A stretch of DNA of 64,000 nucleotides from an uncultured Brevibacillus sp. (GTDB lineage: Bacteria; Bacillota; Bacilli; Brevibacillales; Brevibacillaceae): the NCBI RefSeq assembly GCF_947502445.1, contig NZ_CANMZW010000033.1:1-64000 (forward strand), written 5' to 3'. The notes under the pieces were generated by a model. It worked only from the letters and a program-made list of their open reading frames with translations, had not been told where the DNA came from and made no database searches. Numbering within the stretch: position 1 is the first letter of the stretch; every line of letters starts with the position of its first letter. Of this stretch, positions 32,993-41,074 are shown one piece after another. The translations under genes were made by a program, and so were the position numbers.

Positions 32993-34394
32993 TGCGGCTA
33001 TACAAACAGAATCTATCAGTCAAGTGCTGGTGAACCATCAGGCTGAACAAAGCGTTATAGGGACCATGTTTTTGAATGAAACCTATTACCCGCTGGCCTA
33101 CTCGATATGTTTGCCAGATGACATGTACTCGCCACATCATAGGCGCATTTATCAGTCCATGGTTGATCTTAAACAAGAGGGAAAGCCAATTGATTTAGTG
33201 ACGGTGACAGCTCGTCTACAAGACGAGAAGACGTTGGACGAAGTTGGAGGCGTTGGCTATCTCACAGAACTAGCTAGTGCCGTACCTACAGCCGCTAATA
33301 TCGAACACTACGCGAAAATGGTTCGGGAGAAATCGAACCTTCGAAAGCTCTATCTTACAGCACTGCGTCTGCCTCGCCTGATCGAAGAAGAGGTCAACCT
33401 TGAAATGGCTGTAGAGTGCTTGGAAAAGGCGTTGCAAGAAGTAGCAATAAGGTCACATGGAAAGGGTTTCCGTTCTACCAAGGATGTTCTGCTGAACGTC
33501 TACGACAAGATTGAGCAGAACGCTAGTAGTGGAGCTGTAGAGGTTACAGGATTGCCAACCGGTTATAAAGATTTAGATCGAATCACAGGAGGACTTCAAA
33601 GGTCAGATCTGATTATCGTCGGAGCTCGGCCATCGGTGGGGAAAACGGCATTTGCAATGAATGTTGCCCAAAAAGCCGCAGGAAACACAACTGACCCGAT
33701 AGCAATCTTTTCACTCGAAATGAGTGCTGAACAGTTGGTACAGCGCATGATCAGTGCAGAAGCACATGTGAAAGCCGATCGATTACGAACCGGGCAGTTG
33801 GAAGAGGATGACTGGCAAAAACTAACGGCAGCAATCGGAACTCTGTCAAAGAAACCAATATTCATCGACGATAGCCCTGGCATAACGGTTACTGATATCA
33901 AAGCCAAAGCAATGCGGCTAATGAATGAGCATGGTGGTAGGCTGGGAGCCATACTGATAGATTACCTCCAACTGATTCACGTACGTGGCAAAGGAGACAA
34001 TCGCACTCAAGCGGTGTCAGAAATCTCCCGAACGCTAAAAGAAATTGCCCGAGAGTTGAATGTACCTGTTATTGCTCTCTCACAGTTAAGCCGTGGTGTA
34101 GAACAGCGACAGGACAAGCGTCCGATGATGTCCGACATTCGGGAATCAGGATCAATTGAGCAAGATGCCGACATTGTAGCGTTCCTGTATCGTGACGACT
34201 ACTACGACAAGGAAACAGAGAACAAGAACATCATCGAGGTCATCATTGCCAAGCAGCGTAATGGCTCCACTGGAACAGTCGAGTTGGCTTTCCTGAAGGA
34301 GTACAACAAATTTGTTGATTTAGCACCTCGTCAAATGTCCATTGCTGATGTCCCTGATGATGACGAGCCTGGAGAACGCCCGTGGCGGCAGTAA
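32985..34394 (+). CDS. dnaB: replicative DNA helicase DnaB
   Basis: A 469-residue DnaB family helicase. N-terminal domain (AEQSVIGTMFLNETYYPLA), Walker A GARPSVGKT at 213-221, Walker B ILIDYLQLI, and the C-terminal SDIRESGSIEQDADIVAFLYRDDYY. Length and motifs are complete. TTG start overlaps the loader's stop by 8 nt. It unwinds DNA at the phage fork. Confidence 0.94.
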   Translation: MDNAAIQTESISQVLVNHQAEQSVIGTMFLNETYYPLAYSICLPDDMYSPHHRRIYQSMVDLKQEGKPIDLVTVTARLQDEKTLDEVGGVGYLTELASAVPTAANIEHYAKMVREKSNLRKLYLTALRLPRLIEEEVNLEMAVECLEKALQEVAIRSHGKGFRSTKDVLLNVYDKIEQNASSGAVEVTGLPTGYKDLDRITGGLQRSDLIIVGARPSVGKTAFAMNVAQKAAGNTTDPIAIFSLEMSAEQLVQRMISAEAHVKADRLRTGQLEEDDWQKLTAAIGTLSKKPIFIDDSPGITVTDIKAKAMRLMNEHGGRLGAILIDYLQLIHVRGKGDNRTQAVSEISRTLKEIARELNVPVIALSQLSRGVEQRQDKRPMMSDIRESGSIEQDADIVAFLYRDDYYDKETENKNIIEVIIAKQRNGSTGTVELAFLKEYNKFVDLAPRQMSIADVPDDDEPGERPWRQ

Positions 34395-34423
34395 GACATC
34401 AGTAAACAAGGAGGGTTACCAAC

Positions 34424-34582
34424 GTGAAGCAAGGGAAAAAACCAAACAGGCGACAAGGGGAAGAGTTAAAAGCACGCAATCTTAACCCTGCTAATTGGCT
34501 CGTAGAGCGTGACAGCACAACAGAATTTGTTTTGATCCATCGTTTCTCCGGTAAAACACGGACCATCAAGAAAGGAGCCTAG
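34424..34582 (+). CDS. small basic protein (DUF6906-like)
   Basis: A 52-residue basic protein (MKQGKKPNRRQGEELKARNL..., NPANWLVERD, HRFSGKTRTI). The pattern fits a small phage family that I recall as DUF6906. GTG start after aaggaggg. Sits between dnaB and the DUF1064 gene. Confidence 0.65.
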   Translation: MKQGKKPNRRQGEELKARNLNPANWLVERDSTTEFVLIHRFSGKTRTIKKGA

Positions 34583-34584
34583 TG

Positions 34585-35040
34585 ATGAAACGCAGGATGA
34601 GAGCAGCCAAACAAGATAGTGATAAGCCGAAAGTGCCCAAATATAACAACAAGATCACTCACGTAGATGGTATCAAGTTTGACTCTAAGGCCGAGTCCGA
34701 ATACTACCTTGTCCTAAAAGAAAAACTTGGTCGTGGCGAGATTCAGGATATGCGCCTGCAACCGGTATATGTTCTTCAGGACAAATGCACGCGTAATGGT
34801 AAGAACCTTCAGGCAATAACGTACAAAGCAGATTTTGAAGTGCTTCACTTGGACGGGTCGCTGGAGATTATCGACATCAAGGGCGAAGAGACAGAAGCAT
34901 TCAAGATCAAGGCGAAAATGTTCCAGTACAGATATCCAAATTTGAAGCTGACATTGCTGAAAAAGGTTCAAAAGTACGGCGGCTGGATCACCACTGACGA
35001 GTGGAAAGAGAAAAAACGTGAAGATAAAAAAGCCATATAA
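34585..35040 (+). CDS. DUF1064 family protein (nuclease-like fold)
   Basis: A 151-residue protein with KYNNKITHVDGIKFDSKAE near the start, YKADFEVLHLDGSLEIIDIKG in the middle and KTLLKK-like end; D/E-x-K pattern (DFEV ... EIIDIKG) recalls PD-(D/E)xK nucleases, as proposed for DUF1064. ATG 34585 after aaaggag (8 nt). Phage recombination or endonuclease role likely. Confidence 0.75.
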   Translation: MKRRMRAAKQDSDKPKVPKYNNKITHVDGIKFDSKAESEYYLVLKEKLGRGEIQDMRLQPVYVLQDKCTRNGKNLQAITYKADFEVLHLDGSLEIIDIKGEETEAFKIKAKMFQYRYPNLKLTLLKKVQKYGGWITTDEWKEKKREDKKAI

Positions 35041-35058
35041 CAAGGGAGAGTGTAGAAG

Positions 35059-36087
35059 ATGAGCTACATGGAATTTAAACCGCTGGTAAAGAAAATGAAT
35101 TTGAAACCAAAGGGCGTTGTAGAAATAATTCTCGAATCAACGGTGAGTGAGCTAAAAGGTAATTTCGAATTATTGAGCAGTATGCTCGATAAACAAGCAG
35201 ATGTGTCTCTTGATTCTCTCATCGTTAACTACAATGTTGCGATTAATACCAATACAAATAAACCAGTAATCAATTACAAAGTTGACGACACAGGTATCGT
35301 ACAAGAAGTGAAACCAGAAGGAGAGCAGCTCGAGGCAGAGTTAGGACTCCCTAAAGAAAAAATTCCCACTAAAGAAGAGCAAAAAGAGGCAGAACGTTCC
35401 GTTATTGATGACTTCATCCGAGAAGGATTTGCACCCCAGTTTGATGACCTACCTTACGACTTCCAGAGCATCATTTCACGCAAACAAGCAGGCGAGACCT
35501 ACATGAAAATCGCAACTGAACTTGAAATGTCGAGCGGTAAGATCGTGGAGCTTGTTGACGAATACCGCAGCCGTGTTGCTCCAATGGCCTTGAAATGGGA
35601 CGAGTGGAGAAAAGGCACGGATAAGCCTAAGGATGCCAGTGAGAAAGAAGCGGACAAGCCTGTAGAGCAAGCAGATACCGAAAGCAAGAATCCGATTAGC
35701 CCTGATGACGAGGTTGCTAATGATGCTGACCAAGAAGAGACTGAGGGCAGCACTCCTGATCCAGAGCAGCCAGCCCATGAAGAATCCGGGGATAACACGA
35801 ATGAAGGCGATGACCAGGAGGCAGAGAAGCAAGATGATGCTGCTGCATCGATCGATACAGAGAAGATTGAAGAATTCATCCTAAGCGGTCAAGCTCCGGT
35901 TTTCGATAAGTTCCCATTCGACTTCCAAGCGGTTTTACAGCGCAAACGAGAAGGAGAAACATGGATCAAAATCGCTGCAAGCTTGAGTGTTAACTCTACA
36001 AAAATTCAAGCCGATTGGCGCGAATACAAGAAGCTCGTCGCTGAACATATGGCAAAGCAAAACGGCGAGGAACCGGGGGCAGCGTAA
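35059..36087 (+). CDS. unknown protein with two copies of a helical domain
   Basis: A 342-residue, acidic protein. Two related segments are seen: FIREGFAPQFDDLPYDFQSI...RKQAGETYMKIA (about 117-170) and FILSGQAPVFDKFPFDFQAV...RKREGETWIKIA (about 273-325). They are separated by a Glu/Asp/Ser-rich linker (190-270). ATG follows agggagag. No known function; the duplicated domain could bind DNA or a repeated partner. Confidence 0.65.
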   Translation: MSYMEFKPLVKKMNLKPKGVVEIILESTVSELKGNFELLSSMLDKQADVSLDSLIVNYNVAINTNTNKPVINYKVDDTGIVQEVKPEGEQLEAELGLPKEKIPTKEEQKEAERSVIDDFIREGFAPQFDDLPYDFQSIISRKQAGETYMKIATELEMSSGKIVELVDEYRSRVAPMALKWDEWRKGTDKPKDASEKEADKPVEQADTESKNPISPDDEVANDADQEETEGSTPDPEQPAHEESGDNTNEGDDQEAEKQDDAAASIDTEKIEEFILSGQAPVFDKFPFDFQAVLQRKREGETWIKIAASLSVNSTKIQADWREYKKLVAEHMAKQNGEEPGAA

Positions 36088-36122
36088 AGAAGCTGCTTCC
36101 CTCCCCCAGAAGGAGGTGCCCT

Positions 36123-36272
36123 ATGTCAGTCTTTAAGCCCGCACCTGATCACCCGTGGAGACGGGGATTCCCAAAGACAGCCGATCAAAAGAAGATCAAT
36201 CAAACTATCGTAAACGCGAAAGTGAACAACTGGAAGGTAGGCGGAGCAGTGTCGCCTTGGAATGCAAGATAG
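36123..36272 (+). CDS. small basic protein
   Basis: A 49-residue frame with agaaggagg 8 nt upstream (MSVFKPAPDHPWRRGFPKTA...). Basic, with Trp and Asn. A strong G/C hairpin follows 11 nt after the stop. Unknown function. Confidence 0.55.
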   Translation: MSVFKPAPDHPWRRGFPKTADQKKINQTIVNAKVNNWKVGGAVSPWNAR

Positions 36273-36281
36273 GGAAAGGTG

Positions 36282-36309
36282 GGGGGGCGCTCAACTTTGA
36301 GCACCCCCA
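36282..36309 (+). terminator. strong hairpin after the small gene
   Basis: gctcaa / ttgagc with flanking ggggg/ccccc and one mismatch form an 11-bp stem. There is no T-run, so it may act as an RNA stabiliser or weak terminator before the methyltransferase. Confidence 0.45.
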
Positions 36310-36365
36310 ATGCCTGAAAAATTTAACACAATCTCAATTAAGTTAAATAGGACGGTGAAACGCTC

Positions 36366-37253
36366 ATGAGAATGCTGTCTTTGTTCAGCGGAATCGGTGG
36401 TATAGATTTGGCAGCTCAGTGGGCTGGTATCGAAACTGTAGCATTCTGTGAAATCGAGCCTTTCCCGCAAAAAGTATTGGCTAAGCACTGGCCAACAGTT
36501 CCTATTATTCCAGATGTGCGAGACGTCACTAAAGATAGATTAGAAGAAATGGGAGTGATCTCAAGTGGAAAGCCAATTGACATTGTTTGCGGAGGATTCC
36601 CATGCCAGCCGTTTAGCGTGGCCGGGCAGCGAAAAGGCAAGAATGATGACCGTGATCTCTGGCCAGAAATGTTTAGAATCATACAAGAACTCAAGCCGAC
36701 TTGGGTTGTTGGTGAGAATGTTGCTAACTTCGTCAACATGGAACTCGAACGAACGCTTGTTGACTTGGAAAGTGAAGGATACACCGCACAGACGTTCATT
36801 ATTCCAGCTTGTGGCGTCGATGCCAAGCATCAAAGGTATAGAACCTTCGTTGTTGCCTACTCCGGTAGCATCAGATGCATGGAATGTCAGGGACAGTCGG
36901 AAGAGATTCAACAATCCAGAACTGAAGAGCTACAACTTAAAGAAAGCGAACAATCCATCTTGTCAGAACTTATATACAGCCGTAACGAAGCTGTGGCCTA
37001 CACCTACTGCGAGAGATTACAAGGGAGCGCGGAAACCGGAAACGTTGGAGAAGATTGGGCGGAAATCAACGAACAGTTTGCCGGATTCAATTCGAGCGGA
37101 GCAGCCTGGGCAGCTGAACCCGATGTGGGTAGAGTGGCTGATGGGGTTCCCGATCGGGTGGACAGAATTAAGTCACTCGGCAATGCAGTAGTGCCGCAGC
37201 AGATTTATCCGATATTCGAAGCTATAGCTAGAGTTGAAGGCAAAGCGATTTAA
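36366..37253 (+). CDS. dcm: DNA (cytosine-5) methyltransferase
   Basis: A 295-residue C5 methyltransferase. Motif I LFSGIGGIDLAA at 6-17, motif IV PCQPFS with catalytic Cys80, motif VI ENV at 117-119, motif VIII-like KHQRYRTFVVAYS, and motif X DRIKSLGNAVVPQQIYPIF at the end. The target-recognition region (about 170-260) is short and weakly organised. Nearly the whole C-terminal three quarters overlaps the frame at 36565-37191. It may protect phage DNA from restriction. Confidence 0.85.
   Translation: MRMLSLFSGIGGIDLAAQWAGIETVAFCEIEPFPQKVLAKHWPTVPIIPDVRDVTKDRLEEMGVISSGKPIDIVCGGFPCQPFSVAGQRKGKNDDRDLWPEMFRIIQELKPTWVVGENVANFVNMELERTLVDLESEGYTAQTFIIPACGVDAKHQRYRTFVVAYSGSIRCMECQGQSEEIQQSRTEELQLKESEQSILSELIYSRNEAVAYTYCERLQGSAETGNVGEDWAEINEQFAGFNSSGAAWAAEPDVGRVADGVPDRVDRIKSLGNAVVPQQIYPIFEAIARVEGKAI
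36565..37191 (+). CDS. protein encoded in a second frame inside the methyltransferase gene
   Basis: A 208-residue frame, +1 to dcm, starts at a GTG with gggag 10 nt upstream. It has motifs I know from phage/prophage proteins found next to methylases: LFAEDSHASRLAWPGSE near the start, a SLLPTPVASD and LWPTPTARDYKGARKPE pair in the middle, and QLNPMWVEWLMGFPIGWTEL at the end. Both frames therefore carry recognisable conserved sequence over 600 bp. Function unknown; whether it is translated here cannot be seen. Confidence 0.6.
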   Translation: MESQLTLFAEDSHASRLAWPGSEKARMMTVISGQKCLESYKNSSRLGLLVRMLLTSSTWNSNERLLTWKVKDTPHRRSLFQLVASMPSIKGIEPSLLPTPVASDAWNVRDSRKRFNNPELKSYNLKKANNPSCQNLYTAVTKLWPTPTARDYKGARKPETLEKIGRKSTNSLPDSIRAEQPGQLNPMWVEWLMGFPIGWTELSHSAMQ

Positions 37254-37285
37254 CACAATGCTCAGAGAGATAAGGAGGGGTAACG

Positions 37286-37486
37286 GTGAGTCAATTCGTC
37301 TTGCTTGAAGATAAAGATCACGAATATTACGCAGGGAAAAACTACATCTATCAGGGTGAATACTTCCCTGCCCTTTGCCGAAAAGAGCAAGCGAAGATAT
37401 ACAGCAGTAGGAAAAGAGCCGAGAACGCAGCGGAAGCAGTCGGGAACAGGACTGGCGTAACTTTTAGGGTGATCGAATTAACATAA
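37286..37486 (+). CDS. small unknown phage protein
   Basis: A 66-residue basic protein with an aaggaggg site before a GTG (MSQFVLLEDKDHEYYAGKNY...). It has a C-terminal helix (RKRAENAAEAVG) and a beta end (GVTFRVIEL). Unknown function. Confidence 0.6.
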   Translation: MSQFVLLEDKDHEYYAGKNYIYQGEYFPALCRKEQAKIYSSRKRAENAAEAVGNRTGVTFRVIELT

Positions 37487-37514
37487 TGTGTAATGTGAAT
37501 AGCGAGGTGTTCAA

Positions 37515-37667
37515 ATGCTAAATCATTTCAAATTACTATGGAAAATGGAAAAGAATGATAGTGGGTTTCTCTTTAATCCCATTCATCGCGAAAAGGTTAA
37601 GGTTTTAGTAGACGCAGAAACGGAAGATGAAGCATGGCGAGAACTATACAAATTTATTAGTAATTAA
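37515..37667 (+). CDS. small unknown protein
   Basis: A 50-residue frame with gcgaggtg 7 nt before the ATG. It includes KVKVLVDAETEDEAWRELYK, resembling the sandwich-type small phage proteins. An inverted repeat acccga/tcgggt follows the stop. Unknown function. Confidence 0.5.
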   Translation: MLNHFKLLWKMEKNDSGFLFNPIHREKVKVLVDAETEDEAWRELYKFISN

Positions 37668-37724
37668 TCTTAACACCCGAAAAGTTCTCGGGTAACTTAT
37701 TACAGAATCGGAGGACGATGACGA

Positions 37725-37895
37725 ATGAACAAGCAGCAGCCCAAAAAAATCAAACGTGGAGACAAAGTGGAAGTAAAATCAACGGGCTATCAGGGTGTAA
37801 TTGCTGATATCCAATATGTTCATAATCGTTACCAATTAACGAATGTCAGTGGTTGGCAGTACGGTATCGACAATATTCAGCGTTTATCAAAATAG
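37725..37895 (+). CDS. small beta-barrel protein (SH3/KOW-like)
   Basis: A 56-residue basic protein with a KRGDKVEVKSTGYQGVIADI beta pattern typical of SH3 or KOW barrels. ATG 37725 follows cggagg by 9 nt; a nearby ATG at 37718 is in another frame. Unknown partner. Confidence 0.6.
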   Translation: MNKQQPKKIKRGDKVEVKSTGYQGVIADIQYVHNRYQLTNVSGWQYGIDNIQRLSK

Positions 37896-37918
37896 TTATT
37901 CAGGAAAGGCGGATCAGA

Positions 37919-38440
37919 ATGGTGAAGTGCCACGCTTGCGATGGTAATGGTTCTTTTGATCAGCATGAAACGTGCTTATATTGCGAAGGCAGCGGAATAC
38001 AAGAAATGAGGGAGGAAAGAACGATGGAAAACAAAGGTCTGGTAGTGAAGTACGATGTCAGGAAGGTAGACACTGGCAAGCTGGTAAACAACTGCTTTGT
38101 TCTCCGGCCGGATAAAGACCCAGCTGCAATTGATGCGTTGATCGAATATGCACTTCGAACCGAAAACGTGGAGTTGCAACAAGATATTGCTGTTTGGCTG
38201 AAACAGATAGCTGGCAAGGAAGATGTAAATTACTACGAGGTGGGCGAAGGCGAATATGTGGCAGCTAGGAGCGAAGAAGAAGCTCGGGACTTCTACCATC
38301 ACAATATCGCAAACGTTGATGAGGACGATGAAGTATGGTTGGTAGATGACTTGTACAGCTTCGTAGACGGAACGGTTCTCAAGCACATATTAAAAGCGGA
38401 AAGAATACCAGCTTACACACACTCTGACCACGCATATTAA
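37919..38440 (+). CDS. zinc-finger domain joined to a phage domain of unknown function
   Basis: A 173-residue protein. Residues 1-24 carry two CxxCxGxG units (CHACDGNG, CLYCEGSG) as in DnaJ-type fingers. From Met36 the sequence begins a second unit (MENKGLVVKYDVRKVDTGK ... FVLRPDKDPAAIDALIEYA), a small phage protein family usually found alone. That internal ATG (38024) has its own gggagg site, so a fused and a short product are both possible. The C-terminal part is acidic. Confidence 0.6.
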   Translation: MVKCHACDGNGSFDQHETCLYCEGSGIQEMREERTMENKGLVVKYDVRKVDTGKLVNNCFVLRPDKDPAAIDALIEYALRTENVELQQDIAVWLKQIAGKEDVNYYEVGEGEYVAARSEEEARDFYHHNIANVDEDDEVWLVDDLYSFVDGTVLKHILKAERIPAYTHSDHAY

Positions 38441-38453
38441 CTCATCGGTAATT

Positions 38454-38699
38454 TTAGAAAATGTACTCTAAGGCTGTCAGGAATATCCCGAAAAGCAAGA
38501 GTAGCCAGCCAATCACTAATGTTATGTAGGTTAAAAGCTTCCAGATTCCATAAACAGAGCCTTTTCGTAAACTAATACGACTCCAGAGAATCATCCATAT
38601 TCCCACCAAGGCCGCTTCCTTTTGAAGGACTGGAAAAGCAACGTAAATTAATAGACCTGTGATGAAACCTAGTAGTATCAATTTTAATGGGCGATTCAT
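38454..38699 (-). CDS. small membrane protein
   Basis: An 81-residue protein with three hydrophobic segments (LILLGFITGLLIYVAF, AALVGIWMILW, LLTYITLVIGWLLLLFGIFL). I start it at ATG 38699 with aaaggt upstream; a TTG at 38735 is possible. On the minus strand against the phage operon, beside a truncated gene, so it may be a moron. Function unknown. Confidence 0.5.
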   Translation of the reverse strand: MNRPLKLILLGFITGLLIYVAFPVLQKEAALVGIWMILWSRISLRKGSVYGIWKLLTYITLVIGWLLLLFGIFLTALEYIF

Positions 38700-38801
38700 A
38701 TAAAGTACCTTTCGAATCCCAAATTTATATTTCAAACACTATATACATTAAAATGATTATTCCTTGAAGTAAATACAAAATTTAACACAACGGTAATTTG
38801 G

Positions 38802-38831
38802 TAAAGAAAGACCCCTAGGTTTCCCTAAGGG
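38802..38831 (-). terminator. terminator of the truncated Ig-like gene
   Basis: On the minus strand: cccttagg, gaaa loop, cctagggg (8 bp with one G:U), then tctttcttt. It sits 18 nt past the stop of the fragment at 38849. Confidence 0.75.
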
Positions 38832-38848
38832 TTCGTTGATGGAATCTA

Positions 38849-39149
38849 TTAACGAACAATATAACGGAAACTATATGATGCTTCACCGCTTATTCCATCG
38901 CTTGCTGTAATAGTAACAATAGTTTCACCTACTTTAAATGCGGTGAATGTAGCAACACCAGTTATGCTGTCAACGGATACTTCACCGATACTGTTGTCAA
39001 GGATAGCGATGGAATAAGTTAGAGGATCACCATCTGGATCTGTAAAAGATTGAGAGAAAGGAATTTTGGTATCGGGCTGACTTAATGGTTGAGTAACATT
39101 TGTTACTTGCTTGTCATGTACTACTTCAGGTTTGTGATTGCTATTCTCG
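38849..39149 (-). pseudogene. C-terminal Ig/cadherin-like domain, 5' end missing
   Basis: A 99-codon minus-strand frame with no start codon encodes one complete Ig-like or cadherin-like domain: SQSFTDPDGDPLTYSIAIL and GVATFTAFKVGETIVTITASDG. The frame begins abruptly after a stop at the edge of the hairpin region at 39190. Such domains are found in surface proteins. A terminator follows, so it is the true end of a gene whose front was lost, perhaps by insertion of the adjacent intron-like piece. Confidence 0.6.
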
Positions 39150-39186
39150 ACTTATCCCCTTCTATATAGTGAGGGTTTTCGTTCGA

Positions 39187-39228
39187 GCCTACACCGTGCG
39201 GGCGACTTTCATCGCACACGGCGTTCCA
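39187..39228 (-). mobile_element. possible group II intron fragment
   Basis: On the minus strand the bases gccgtgtgcgatgaaagtcg, then cccgcacggtgta, resemble the conserved hairpin that precedes the reverse transcriptase ORF in bacterial group II introns (GAGCCGTGTGCG-TGAAAG-...-CGCACGGT). No reverse transcriptase is present. It sits at the break of the Ig-like gene. Confidence 0.4.
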
Positions 39229-39371
39229 TCAACAGACAAAAAGAGGAAAATTTACAACGGGCAATACCATTATGTCACAAATGACATGTAAAAAATGTGA
39301 TTGAGACTACAGTAAGTGATATTTATTTTCAGAAACACACCACACGATGTGATAAATGGGGAGGAATGGGC

Positions 39372-39548
39372 ATGCAAGAAGTATCTTTGGAAAAATGCAA
39401 ATGGTGCAACGGAACAGGAAATGGCGCAGCTCATTTTAACGATACCCCATATGATTGCCCAGATTGCGAAGGAACTGGATATAAACACGGTAAGAAGGCA
39501 GAGAGGTATTTTGATTTTCTTGTAGAGCAACAAGAAAGTTCGATTTAA
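39372..39548 (+). CDS. small DnaJ-type zinc finger protein
   Basis: A 58-residue protein with two CxxCxGxG units (CKWCNGTG, CPDCEGTG), as in DnaJ zinc domains, and a helical tail. ATG 39372 is preceded by ggggagg at 8 nt; ATG 39366 is too close. It parallels the N-terminal part of the gene at 37919. Confidence 0.6.
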   Translation: MQEVSLEKCKWCNGTGNGAAHFNDTPYDCPDCEGTGYKHGKKAERYFDFLVEQQESSI

Positions 39549-39586
39549 CTTAACAATCGATTTGATAAACGAAAGGGGAATGTAAC

Positions 39587-39889
39587 ATGGCAGAGGTAAA
39601 GGTAAAACGGGTTTTGGTGCAAGGTACTGTAACGTTTACTGTTTCTTGCAATGATCTAATGGGCATGGTTACGCCTGAACAAGCAGCAGATGAAAGATTT
39701 ATGGAGGATTGGCTCGCTGACAAGGCTTTTAAAATAATCGATCTTGCTGCCGTAGACGTAGAGTATGACAACGAAGTGCCAGTAATGATTAACGAAGAGA
39801 CTGCGCAAAAGCACACCGATAGGGTAATTAGTGACGATGATTGGAAAGCGATTCGAGCAGAGCATCGTACAAACGAAGAATCAGCTTAA
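39587..39889 (+). CDS. unknown phage protein
   Basis: A 100-residue protein; beta-rich N-terminus (VKRVLVQGTVTFTVSCNDLM), acidic helical C-terminus. aaaggggaatgtaac precedes the ATG. No family recognised. Located in the accessory block. Confidence 0.6.
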   Translation: MAEVKVKRVLVQGTVTFTVSCNDLMGMVTPEQAADERFMEDWLADKAFKIIDLAAVDVEYDNEVPVMINEETAQKHTDRVISDDDWKAIRAEHRTNEESA

Positions 39890-39918
39890 CATAACATTAC
39901 TTGTGAGAAGAGGAGCAA

Positions 39919-40164
39919 ATGAAGCCTAAGAAATACCCATCATTCCAAAGAGTGCAACAGTATACAGACCTTTTCGGAAACAACGTAATTGAATTTATAA
40001 TCATTCGGGATGAAAAACAAAGTTTGACCAGGATTGACTTTCGAAATGTATGGGGTTTGTACATTACTTCTGGAAAGGTGGGATATGATGGCAACGAAGG
40101 AACGGGTCATCACCACAATACAGTCAGAATTCCGCCTTTTCAGGCAGCCACACAAGATTGGTGA
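39919..40164 (+). CDS. unknown small protein
   Basis: An 81-residue frame after gaagaggagc. N-terminal part (YPSFQRVQQYTDLFGNNVIEFIIIRDEKQ) is plausible protein; the last 27 residues overlap the next gene and look low in constraint, so the natural stop may have been lost. Unknown function. Confidence 0.5.
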   Translation: MKPKKYPSFQRVQQYTDLFGNNVIEFIIIRDEKQSLTRIDFRNVWGLYITSGKVGYDGNEGTGHHHNTVRIPPFQAATQDW

Positions 40165-40555
40165 TGTTATCGAGATAGATGAGAAGTCATACCTAATTCT
40201 CGGAATCCAGCGATACACCTTATACGGGCAATTACTGACGATCTGGTACACAGCTCAAAACCTGATGATCACTGATTTTATGTCAATGAACAAAGCGTAC
40301 AAACAACCTCATACAGTCGAGCTTGTTGTCAAACTCAAGTTTGATGATGACAGGCTGAAAAACTGCCACCTTGGATCTGTTCATCATCTCAAAGGACAGG
40401 CATACAAGCTTCAGGAATATTCGGGAATCTACGTTAAAGGAACGGATATAGAGATCTGCTTTATAGCTCGCCCAATCCACCCGATTGACCGGAAAGAGGC
40501 AAAGGCGAAGCTCTTCTCGGAACGACGGAAAAAGCTGCAGCTGGAGATTTTGTAA
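40085..40555 (+). CDS. unknown phage protein
   Basis: A 156-residue protein (MMATKERVITTIQSEF...), ATG after ggaaaggtggg. It has alternating beta strands, KIGDVIEIDEKSYLILGIQRY, and a Lys/Arg-rich helix at the end (KEAKAKLFSERRKKLQ). It starts inside the upstream frame. No family recognised. Confidence 0.6.
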   Translation: MMATKERVITTIQSEFRLFRQPHKIGDVIEIDEKSYLILGIQRYTLYGQLLTIWYTAQNLMITDFMSMNKAYKQPHTVELVVKLKFDDDRLKNCHLGSVHHLKGQAYKLQEYSGIYVKGTDIEICFIARPIHPIDRKEAKAKLFSERRKKLQLEIL

Positions 40556-40591
40556 AATCGGCACGGATCGGTGCCAATGGAGGGGAACGGG

Positions 40592-41074
40592 ATGCAAGTA
40601 GGACGTGTGATCAAGTTTCGAGCATGGGACCCAGATCGTGAGAAGATGATGATTCCGATGGTTCTGAACTGGTGGCAAGACGAGGGCGCGCCAGCCTTTA
40701 TGAGCGAGTTTATTGATCGCGATGCACCGCATGAATGCACTACAAAATACATGTACGAAGTGGATATGTTGCAATATGCAGGAATCCATGACAAGAAAGG
40801 CAATGAGATTTACGCGGGGGATATAGTGGAGCTGCCACTTGATGGCGGCGAAACAAGACTGCTCGTGGTTGCAATCGAAACTGTGATGCGCGAAGTTGTC
40901 AGCCACCCAAGCTTTGATGGAGCTACAGCCAAGGTAGCAATTACAGGAGTCGTGTTCAAATGGAAAGGGTACGAATTGTTTCCTTGCATCAATAAAGGCA
41001 TTCCGGACAATTTGAAAATGGAAGTCGTCGGCAATATTTATGAAAACCCTGAGCTGCTGGAGGTGGGCAAGTAA
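40592..41074 (+). CDS. YopX family protein
   Basis: A 160-residue YopX-type protein: IKFRAWDPDREKMMIP at the start, MLQYAGIHDKKGNEIYAGDIVEL in the middle and KMEVVGNIYENPELL at the end are the family hallmarks. ATG 40592 follows ggaggggaacgg. YopX proteins are widespread in Firmicute phages; their job is not known. Its stop overlaps the next start by one base. Confidence 0.85.
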   Translation: MQVGRVIKFRAWDPDREKMMIPMVLNWWQDEGAPAFMSEFIDRDAPHECTTKYMYEVDMLQYAGIHDKKGNEIYAGDIVELPLDGGETRLLVVAIETVMREVVSHPSFDGATAKVAITGVVFKWKGYELFPCINKGIPDNLKMEVVGNIYENPELLEVGK

